Below are positions 55,145 through 64,000 of a stretch of 64,000 nucleotides of DNA, in pieces. Position 1 is the first letter of the stretch. Each line of letters begins with the position of its first letter. The stretch spans positions 11,758,847 through 11,822,846 of the forward strand of contig OY294046.1 of assembly GCA_958510825.1 (NCBI GenBank). The letters run 5' to 3'. Made by a program: the position numbers and the translations under genes. The stretch is from Brachypterus glaber. Taxonomy: Eukaryota; Arthropoda; Insecta; Coleoptera; Kateretidae. Below the pieces are notes generated by a model. That model ran no database searches and was not told where the DNA came from. It was given only the letters and a program-made list of their open reading frames with translations.

Positions 55145-56670
55145 CAGGGTGTCGCAGCTAAGACCGATCAATCGTTTTTTGGAGTTATTATTTAGGTTAT
55201 CGTAATAAAATTTATGTCAGCTATAAGTGTGCATAAAAAAAGTTATCTACTAGCTTTGGGTTTTGAGATATATTTTATTTGACCCTGTTTTTATACGAAA
55301 TTTTAATTTAAATATTAAAATTTCAAAAATATTTTTATTATTTATACATTAATCAAATAATGTTTCATAATGTTAATTATAAATAATTTTATTTGGAATA
55401 TTCCTAATTTATTATTTTATTAAAATCCCAATAATTTGCTTATTATCCTCTGTGGTTAAAGGTTTTAAGTATACTAGGATTTATACAAACTATTTCCTAT
55501 AATTACTGTATTTTTTTACACTTTAATCTGAATCAAGTTCATTTAAGCCTCTTTTGATACTACTTATGGTACTTTAACGTTAGCCTTACGTTAAAATTGT
55601 TTAATCTGCCGAAATTTTTTAAAAAGCATTAATAGGTTTATCAAGGGAGGCACTGAAATCGTAAATTTTACATCATATCATTTTGACATGAGATTTTAAA
55701 AGTTGGGTTAAGCTATTGACGAAAAACCGTTTAGGGTAAAATACATTAAGTACTGGATTTTTTGTTAGTTTTTTGTATTGTACTATTTCAATTATTCTTA
55801 TAATGCTTTATAATTAGAAAAGTTATGTAAATTAGGTTATTTTTTCCGATAAATTTTATTCTACTAATTTAAATTTTTAGAAAAAAAAATCAAAGCGGAT
55901 ACTATGTTTTTGATTAAATATGTTTTAACTTTGACAAATAACTTTACTTTAAAAATTAATTCTCACCTGTCAAACCTTATAATGCTTTATAATTAGAAAA
56001 GTTATGTAAATTAGGTTATTTTTTCCGATAAATTTTATTCTACTAATTTCAATTTTTAGAAAAAAAAATCAAAGCGGATACTATGTTTTTGATTAAATAT
56101 GTTTTAAGTTTGACAAATAACCTTACTTTAAAAATTAATTCTCACCTGTCAAACTAAATCAAACTATGTTGTAAAATCTACGATTTCAATGCCCACCTTG
56201 ATAAAACCTATTATTGCTTTTTAAAAAATTTCGGCAGTAATGTTTAAATCCTAAAGGCAGTTTATTTAATTTTGACAATTAATATGACATTTATCCAGAC
56301 ACTTATAATTTTGGTATCTAATTCGCGCAACCCTTAAATGCAATAAAAATAATTGAAATTCATAGAGTTCTAGATAATAAAATTTAAAAAAATCATGACT
56401 TTTTAAAGAAATTAATTCAGAAATAATTTAATATTATTATGATTTTTTTAGCAAATGTAAATAAATTAAAGAATAGTTAAATATTATAATCATTTTTTTT
56501 TAAATAGTATTTAAAGCGACAGTTAAAAAAATATATATCAGAAATAAAAGCTAGTAGCATTTTTTTGTTTAGGCACACGTATATTGGATGTATATTAACT
56601 GACATTTTGTTTCGATAGCTTTAATAGTAACGCTAAAACACGATTGACCTGTCTTAGCTGGGACACCTGG
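55145..56670. mobile_element. TA-flanked element (CAGGGTGTC.CAGCTAAGAC ends) with nested MITE
   Basis: CAGGGTGTCGCAGCTAAGAC at the left and GTCTTAGCTGGGACACCTGG at the right are inverted and TA-flanked. It is split by the MITE at 55606-56237, so the original was about 890 bp. Confidence 0.8.
55606..56237. mobile_element. 632-bp MITE, copy 2, with internal tandem duplication
   Basis: Same ends as 50183-50639, flanked by TAAT (55602-55605, 56238-56241). A segment of about 180 bp from CTTATAATGCTTTATAATTA to CTCACCTGTCAAAC is present twice in tandem (about 55797-55976 and 55977-56157) but once in copy 1, which accounts for the extra length. Confidence 0.88.
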
Positions 56671-57148
56671 TATACTATACATACAGTGTATAATCGCGAA
56701 TAATGTAATTATAATTGTGTATAGTTGTAAGCAGGGTTTTTAGTATGAGATATACTTTTTGAGATATGCAAACGAAAACTCGCCTATTAATAGTAATATC
56801 GACAAAAAAAACCATATATTTCCATTTTGTCTGATATATCATTTTCGATGTACTTTTTGATGCTGAACCCGAATTTGACATCTATTTGTTGACTTTTTTA
56901 GAAAAAAAGTTAAATATAGTTGTTTTCAGCCCTAAAAAAAAAAGTTTTTTTTTTCATCGATCTTAACCCCGAGATCACCGTGATTGTATTTGTGTAAAGT
57001 AGAAGTAAAATTTTAAAAATTTTGAATATTAGTCCAATTTTGTCACCTTTTAAAAAAAATGAAAGCCCTGCAACTGTGCGTAGGCACTTTTGTGCCATAA
57101 AATATATATGGAATAGCTTAATGTGTTTAGTCTACAAATTGTAGGACA

Positions 57149-58075
57149 ATTGCGTGTTAAAAATCCGCCCCACCCTTAACTTTTGAACTGTTTAAGATAT
57201 CAACTTTGGACCACGTAAATAATATAACCCAGGTATTTTTTAGTATATTAATATTTGTAGGGGACACAATGGGGGCAAAGTTTTTTACATGGTGAGCTTG
57301 TCATATGATACATAATTTTAAAGCTTTTTAAATTTTCTTTTTGACAATGTAATGTTGCGATTTTCTTACATTTTAGTTAATTTATATCGTCATTAATTTA
57401 TATTTTTGCAATTAATAACACCGGCACACAAAAATAAAATCAAATCTGGAGTGCGGCAGACCAGAATCGTCAATTCTCACGTATTTTGGGTCTTTGAATC
57501 TGAATCCGAGTTCAGAATTTAAAAGTTAGCGTTCAAAATGGCGGATCCAATATGGCGGATTAGATTTTTTAAAGTTGCTCGGATTTACTTGAAACTTGGT
57601 ACTCGAGGGTTTTTGGGGTCGCTGATTACGAATCTGGTGCCAGTTTTCCAAAATTCAAAATGGCGTATCCAATATGTCGGATTAGATTTTGGGGTCGCTG
57701 ATTACGAATCTGGTGCCAGTTTTTTAAAACTCAAAATGGCGGATCCAATATGGCGAATTAGATTTTTTAAAGATTCTCGGAATCCGCCATATTGGATCCG
57801 CTATTTTGAATTTTGGAAAACTGGCACCAGATTCGTAATCAGGGACCCCAAAAAACCCCCGAGTACCAAGTTTCAAGCAAATCCGAGAAACTTAAAAAAA
57901 AATTAATCCGCCATATTGGATAAAAAGTCCAAAATGATCAAAATTTGCGTTACGTAATACTTGAACGTTCCCTAAGTACATAGTATGTAATTTTTTAACG
58001 TGTGTTTTAGTATACCCTGTATATATTTTCAGTAGTTCAAACGTTAAATGGGAGGCGCGAACTTTTGACACGCAC
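57149..58075. mobile_element. Composite repeat: diverged foldback MITE interrupted by a palindromic element
   Basis: The outer ends resemble the 18080/46012 family (CGCCCCACCCTTAACTTTTG at the left; complement near GGAGGCGCGAACTTTTGACA at the right). The inner unit, 57419 to about 57972, begins CACCGGCACACAAAA, holds inverted copies of AATATGGCGGATTAGATTTT and GGTGCCAGTTTTCCAAAATT, and ends GCGTTACGTAATACTTGAAC. Confidence 0.6.
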
Positions 58076-59016
58076 GGTATTTTACTAAATTATAAATTAT
58101 AATCTTTATACATGTTATTATTTTTCTACGTGTTGTCATATACTGTTATAATTTTACGTTTGTTATGGCACAAAATTTTAATTTTTAAATATATTTATAT
58201 AAATGTTTTAAATGTGTCAAATAAATGTATTTATACAAATTTTGCTTTTTAATAAAAAAACTTGTATTGATAATAAGGCCTGTTACAGTACAGTACAGTA
58301 AGTGGACGAGCAATTCGGAAAAAAACACGGTCGGATTATCCATCCAAGATTTTTTTTTAAATATTGAAATTATTCTGATAAAAATTCGTGTACTGTAAAA
58401 AAGTATTTGAAAAAGGTTCGTGTTTTTTTTTAAGGCAAGAATTTTACTGCACAAATACCCCTTCTTGTTATTGGAAATTACAATTTACAACTGGACAGGT
58501 AGTATGTTGTAGTACTTGCACACATTAAAGAAAAACACAGTTTACTTATAAAATTTTGTGGTATGAAAATTACCAAACTTTTTTCCAAAGTTTCCGGTAC
58601 TTTGACGTAGGTACACAGTAATTTTTTTCACACCTTGTACATAGTTCCAGTTCCAGTTCTGGATAATTTTTATTTATTTATTTATTTGTTTATAGTCATT
58701 CTGGGACCTCGAAGGTGTTTTATACCATAATAGACTGGTTACATTACAAAAAATTTTAGTACTACATACTATTTCATTCCATTCCAATATTTTAAAAAAT
58801 ATGTTCCTCTGTTCTATATTTTATATCGTATATAACTTTCTACCCTATTTTCTTTAGGCATCTTAATAAAACTTACTAACAAAGTTACGCACACGCACGT
58901 ATTTTAAAACTTAAATCAAGTATCATAATAGCAAACATGACTTTGGAATTGTTCGGCCGCTTACGGAGCTTAATAACGCATATTTTTATAAGATATAATA
59001 AAGGAAGATGCTCTAC

Positions 59017-59100
59017 AATTCGCGGGGTTAAAATTATAAGGTTCTATGTTCTATAGAAACCCCATATAACATAGAACCTTGTAATTTTAACCCAGCGAAT
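59017..59100. repeat. Hairpin with about 32-bp arms
   Basis: AATTCGCGGGGTTAAAATTA, then TAAGGTTCTATG, pairs with CATAGAACCTTGTAATTTTA and onward; two mismatches. It abuts the inverted-repeat element starting at 59108. Confidence 0.8.
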
Positions 59101-59328
59101 TATTCGGAGAGCTGGTGACCATTTTTATTTCATTATTTGCTCCCGGCTTTATTTTATATATGTCTTAAAGTACATTCAGATTAAGCTTTTTTCAAATTGC
59201 TAGACTCCGGATCCGGTTCCTTTGGGTGCTAGAAGCTCCAAAAGCTATGGCAATGACCTACCAAAAAAATCTATTTTTAACATGCCGAGTCATATACATT
59301 TCATTTAATACATTCAGATTAAGCTATT

Positions 59329-60144
59329 TTAAATTAAACCTCAATATTAAAAAGTGCAAATATATATCCTTTACAACTAAGCTTAATATTACTGACTTTC
59401 AATACAGCATTAATGGTGTTAACTTGGAGAGATGTCATGAAATGAAGGACCTTGGAGTAACTTTTGATCCCTCACTATCCTTTTCTAAACATATAACGCA
59501 GGTATGCTCTTCTGCCTCAAGAATGTTGGGATTTATCATACGTAATTCTAAATCTTTTAATAATACTCTATGTCTGAAATCGCTTTTTTTTGCTTATGTT
59601 AGGTCCAGACTGGAATATGCTTCTCTTGTTTGGTACCCTATTTATAATGTTCACATTGATGCTTTAGAAGCTGTTAATCGTCAGTTTTTAAAAAATTTAT
59701 TTTATCCCGAACAAGGATATGATCACTCTGTGTTACTTAATAGATTTAATATGCTTTCTCTCTACACACGAAGAGTAAACTTCTCTCTTAGTTTTCTTTA
59801 CAAGCTTCTACACAATCAAGTGGACTGTTCAGACCTACTTGGTCAAATAAACTTTAAAATTCCCAGATTAGTATCACGTCATGAAGAAACATTTATATGC
59901 AACTTTAGTCGAACCAACGTTCTACTTAAATTACCTTTAAATATCATGTGTAGCAATTATAATAATTTAAGTAATTCATCTGATATTAATATTTGTTCTT
60001 TAAATTCAATTCTATACACAGAAAATCTATGAAGTAGATTACATAGTGTATACTTTAGTTAAGATTGTGTATATAATTGTATATATATATATGTTTGGAC
60101 TTTTTTTTGCCCTGTAAATGGATTAATCTGTTGGGTTAATAAAG

Positions 60145-60180
<36 letters not shown>
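59329..60180 (+). pseudogene. 5'-truncated non-LTR retrotransposon: C-terminal reverse transcriptase fragment
   Basis: An open frame to 60032 reads LNIKKCKYISFTTK, GVNLERCHEMKDLGVTFDPS, YVRSRLEYASLVWYPI and onward, the palm/thumb and C-terminal part of a Jockey/CR1-group reverse transcriptase. The catalytic YxDD and endonuclease regions are absent, so it cannot be active. After the TGA... stop region it has a short 3' UTR with AATAAA and a (TTA)n tail at 60147-60180, usual for this group. The open frame suggests a fairly young insertion. The frame upstream of about 59329 belongs to the host repeat, not the LINE. Confidence 0.88.
60147..60180 (+). repeat. (TTA)n tail of the LINE
   Basis: About eleven TTA units after AATAAAGA, the 3' microsatellite tail of the retrotransposon. 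Confidence 0.9.
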
Positions 60181-60611
60181 TTCCTAGTTATACACAATAA
60201 TTCTGGGGCCAAGGCGTAAAAATAGTCTTTAAAAAGTGCCTTTGCATTATGTGATATATATTTTTTTAAAGAAATGAGAATTTATAAAATGACATTTTGA
60301 TTATGAAAATGAAAATTATTTCGAGTTTTTAGTGTTGACATATGTCAGATAAGTTTTTAAAGTCTTTTTTTACCTCTAGCCTACTAAATAATTGTGTAAA
60401 ACTGAGAAAATAGACTAATCTAAATGTAATTTGTTTGACTCGGTAAGTTAAAAATATATTTTTCGGGGACCCCATTTCACTACCTTCTAGTATCCAAAGG
60501 AACCCGATCCAGGACCTGGCAATTTGCAAATAGTCTAATTTGAATGTACTTTAAGACATATATAAAAAACAGCTGGGAGCAAATAATGAAATAAAAATGG
60601 TCACCAGCTCT

Positions 60612-61344
60612 TAGACTAAATTAAAAAAAATAACCTTATATAGATCAACGTGATGTACATTTTCTGCAATCTTTAATTTGAATTAAACCGTTTGATGATG
60701 AACAAATCATAAAATAACAGAGGGCCCAATTTGGAACCAGAGTTATATGAGAAAAAGTGAAATAAACAGCCGTGGTCAGATAATATAATAAAAGTTTATT
60801 CATATTAAAAATTAAATAATAATATTGTATAAGTATGGGAGACCAAACACTGTACACTTCATTTATATTTGTGTTATCAAATTATCTATCTTACACAATT
60901 CATGACAGTTTTTAAATTTTTCTTGAGGGTAACTTTTTCTTCCTTATCCAAATATTTCTTTAACAGTATTTCAAAATTAATATTGTTTTTCATCAGTTTA
61001 TACATTCTTTCTCCTAATTTTCTAAAAAAAACGTAATTTTATTAACAGACAGAAGAAGAATAAGGATCCCCTCTTTCGTCTGAGGTACTAGTGCCATTTT
61101 TATCAAACATGCATTATTCGATAACAAGTAACCTGAAAAAAGTCCCAGTTACATAATCTGAGAGTGTATAGACTTTAAAAAGTTGACACAAAAGTTGAAA
61201 ATTATCGACCCATAGCAATCATTTACAACTTCGCAAAAGTGTTTGACATTGCCCTGCATTATGTAGGCTACTTCTTGAAGCACAAATTCTACTTAAACAA
61301 CACGGTTTCATCGAAAAGAAATCTACTATAACTAATTTATTATA
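60612..61344. other. Gene-free stretch right of the LINE composite
   Basis: AT-rich. 61150-61330 resembles degraded coding sequence (a stretch near AACAACACGGTTTCATCGAA could come from a reverse transcriptase), but no frame holds. Confidence 0.4.
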
Positions 61345-62732
61345 CAGGGCGGGCCTTCTAAGACGTATAGGGAATTTTTTGGCGTTATTTCTAAAGCTAT
61401 CAATTTAAAATTAAAACTATTGATTATAGACCCAATAATTATAGCTTAAGCTATTAGTCTGACCAAACAAAACATTTTAACTAGCTTTTATTTTGGAGTT
61501 GCGGCCATATGAAACTGAATTTCAATGATAAAGTTTAGTTAAAAACTTGAAAATCTAAAAATATTTGCTTTTTCTTTAACGTTCAATACTTTTTGTAACT
61601 AGTAACTCAATTTTTTAAACAAAAAATCTAAATTGAAAAATTAATAATTTTAAAATTTTCTTACAGTGTATTTAAATAAAATGATTTTATTTAGTTTGCT
61701 GTGATAAAATTTTTCTAATCGCGAGTCTTTCATAAATGTCAATTTATTTTACCTATGATGTCAACTGACTTTTTCTTTCGCAATAACTATGTTCGAAATT
61801 AAAAAATAAACTTATTTTTTTGATAAATTAGTGAAAAATGGATTAAAAAATAGGAATCAGTTAAAAGTGCATCTGAATTTTATCATCAACCAGCATAATT
61901 TGAATACATGTAGTTTTTGAACGTTTTAAGAACTTTTATAAAAATAAGGTCTACACAATAAATTTATAACTAAAAACAAATAAAAAAAACTAAATAGATA
62001 CGTATTTGAATTTCATTGTATTAGCTCTTGTATCTCTTGGCTTCCGAGACAAGTAAAACCCAAATTTAAGTAAAACTCGAGGTAAAACTGCACCATTTTT
62101 ATGAAAAATAAACATGCACCAGGCTTTTCTTGCTTATTTATAATCTTTTATCACTTCCAAGTTATAATTTTAAAACTTCTCACTGAATAATAATTTTTCG
62201 CCAAACCATGGTTTACAAATTGTAACTTCCTAATACATGCTATTATTTTATTTTTCTAAATATCTATTTATTTATTATAATTATTAAGTATTTTTCTTGT
62301 TCATGAATAAAAAACTAACATTTTCAAAATTATTCAAACCACTGACAAGTGAATTGTCATTTTACAAGATTTAGTAAAGTGTCACAGCAAGCTTTATCTA
62401 CTTGCGTTCAACTCATACACTGTTAAAAATTTTTAAAAATAACTATTTTTTAATTTCAGTTTTTTGTCTTAAAACTAACGTTATTAGTTATGAAAAGTAT
62501 GGAACGTTAAAGAAAACGCAACAGTTTTTCAGATTTTAGAAGTTTTAACTAAAGTTTACCAATTAAATTCAGTTTCATATGACCGTAACTCCAAAACCAA
62601 AGCTAGTTAAAAATTTTTGTTTAGTCAGATTTATAGCTTATTGGGTTTTTTTAATCAATAGTATCAATTTTAAATTGGCAGCTTTAGAAATAACTCAAAA
62701 AACGCCGTGTACGTCTTAGATGGCCCGCCCTG
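61345..62732. mobile_element. 1388-bp TA-flanked element (CAGGGCGGGCC ends)
   Basis: CAGGGCGGGCCTTCTAAGAC at the left is inverted as GTCTTAGATGGCCCGCCCTG at the right, TA on both sides. The arms extend over 100 bp (TTATTTCTAAAGCT, ATCAATTTAAAATT). Related in plan to 55145-56670. No transposase frame. Confidence 0.85.
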
Positions 62733-64000
62733 TATATTAGGTACACAATACTCAGATTTTTTAGATAAGAATATTCAGGTGGATGTTATTTATACGGACG
62801 TCTCCAATTGTCCGAGGCATAAGGGAAAATTTTTAAGGGTGTGTTTTTGACATAATTTAGTGTAAAAACCGCCGGGAGACAAGCTGTGATTTGATTGCTT
62901 CCTGATTTATGACGTCATCAAAATAGCGGTTTTCCATCGTGCTTCGTATCTTTTAATCTGAAATATCTCGCTAAATAATAACTCGATTTTATCGTTGTTG
63001 GTCTTATTTTAAATACACTTTACTGCTCTTTAAAATGATATTACAAGAGATTTATTAAAGTTTTTTTTTAATATACCTAGTAGTATAAGATCATATATAA
63101 AAAATGAAAAATTAATATTTACCGAAATCTTCGATTTTTGAAAATATGTGTAAAAAAAATACTGGGTGTCTCAACAAAGCCGACTCGGTCGATATATAGT
63201 AAAGAATCCACTTTAGAGAAAAACTTTAAAGGGGAAAGTTGTTTGGTTTTAAAAAAGGCACATTTAAAAAATATTTTTAAATATACAGGATGGTGCTCCT
63301 ATGGTGAGTAACGTCTGACTTAATTTTTTTAAATGTAATGGTATATTTTTTATTATGTCGTCTTACTTGTCATAAAATTAACTTTATTTTAATATATATT
63401 ATATGGGTCTATTGTTTATAGTTTTTGAGATATATATATATATTTTTTTTTTGAGAAAAAAATGCATTTTTAGTGATGAGATAAAACCTGCTTCAATTTC
63501 TTTACTTTTTGTCAAAAATTAATAAAATTTTGCAAGCTTATCTTAAAAGGGTGTATCTAATTACTTGTGCAAAAAATAAAATATTTTATATAGGGCGTCC
63601 AAAATAAATATTCAAACTTTTGTATTTTCAAACATAAACAACTCATTTAAAAAAAAAAAAAGAAAATCTGGAATCATGCACTCCAAACTTGAAGAGTTTC
63701 AAAAGACAACAAACTTTATTAAAAACCAGTGTCAGTGTCACTATGGATTCTGGATGAGACTTTATTAAATAAGTGGTATGGTTAGGCGTGCAAAATTTAG
63801 CTACATGAATTATTATTTTACAGGAGAAGCAAAAATGTGCTTAATTTTTTTCCAATGATATTTATACTTAATAAATTATATTTTAATAGTGTTTCATTGT
63901 TTACATCGTTTTATGTATATTTCAACAAAAAAAAAACTTAAAATAAGGGCCTAAACAATACCCTTAATTATCAAAAGGGCCTAACCCACACATTTCTTAT
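62733..64000. other. Right-edge stretch without a recognised gene
   Basis: AT-rich. CTGGGTGTCTCAACAAAGCC near 63162 looks like the left end of another CAGGGTGT-type TA element whose right end may be outside or eroded. Nothing coding was seen. Confidence 0.45.

Larger units (their letters stand above)
59108..60611. mobile_element. Long inverted-repeat element interrupted by a LINE fragment
   Basis: AGAGCTGGTGACCATTTTTA at the left is inverted at the right (to 60611). Imperfect pairing continues for about 210 bp through GCTCCCGGCT, TTAAAGTACATTCA and TCCGGTTCCTTTGG. The LINE reverse transcriptase fragment lies between the arms and appears to begin inside the left one. Confidence 0.72.

Noticed and set aside
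57538..57906. 122-codon plus-strand open frame with repeated MADPIWRIRF
   Set aside because: The repeats come from the palindromic transposon sequence (AATATGGCGGAT blocks), not from a protein-coding gene.

Overview
This window is AT-rich animal nuclear DNA, almost certainly from an insect; a beetle is plausible but the order cannot be settled from the sequence. The evidence is intron-split genes with GT-AG junctions, animal AATAAA signals, four animal protein families, and a dense load of short non-autonomous transposons. A clade-A-type fibrillar collagen fits an insect outside Drosophila, which lacks this class.

Layout. (1) 1-4728: the 5' part of UBE2A/Rad6 (Ubc6) on the minus strand. Two coding exons are present; the last lies beyond the left edge, so intron 2 exceeds 4.3 kb. 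(2) 4729-19218: about 14 kb without a recognisable gene, made of MITEs, hairpins, minisatellites and hAT-like and mariner-like elements. (3) 19220-35593: a complete 19-exon fibrillar collagen on the plus strand, predicted 1535 residues. It has a signal peptide, an acidic Tyr-rich segment, a shortened VWC module, a minor helix, 337 uninterrupted Gly-X-Y triplets and a C-terminal COLFI domain. (4) 35594-41416: mostly transposon sequence. (5) 41417-43090: NDUFA4/COXFA4, 3 exons, 81 aa, plus strand. (6) 44445-49087: PPCS (phosphopantothenate-cysteine ligase), 5 exons, 312 aa, plus strand. (7) 49088-64000: no host gene found; MITEs and one 5'-truncated LINE reverse transcriptase fragment.

The genes are functionally unrelated (ubiquitination, extracellular matrix, respiratory chain, coenzyme A synthesis) and nothing suggests co-regulation. 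The strongest biology is in the collagen. Counted by hand, the helix lies in the same residue register as vertebrate fibrillar collagens: both KGHR cross-link lysines and a GFPGER integrin-type motif fall at vertebrate positions 87, 930 and 502-507. Yet the C-propeptide lacks both cysteines that join chains, and the vertebrate collagenase site has Pro where Ile or Leu is expected.

The second theme is transposons. At least seven classes were delimited by terminal repeats plus target duplications (8 bp, TA, TTA, TTAA, 4 bp, 5 bp, 12 bp). Several non-autonomous families consist largely of arrays of one short motif (GGAACTC, GGGTTAACTGGTCC, AACGTT, GGATATACC, ACAATCTT). None carries a visible transposase. 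I found no defence system, operon or RNA gene.
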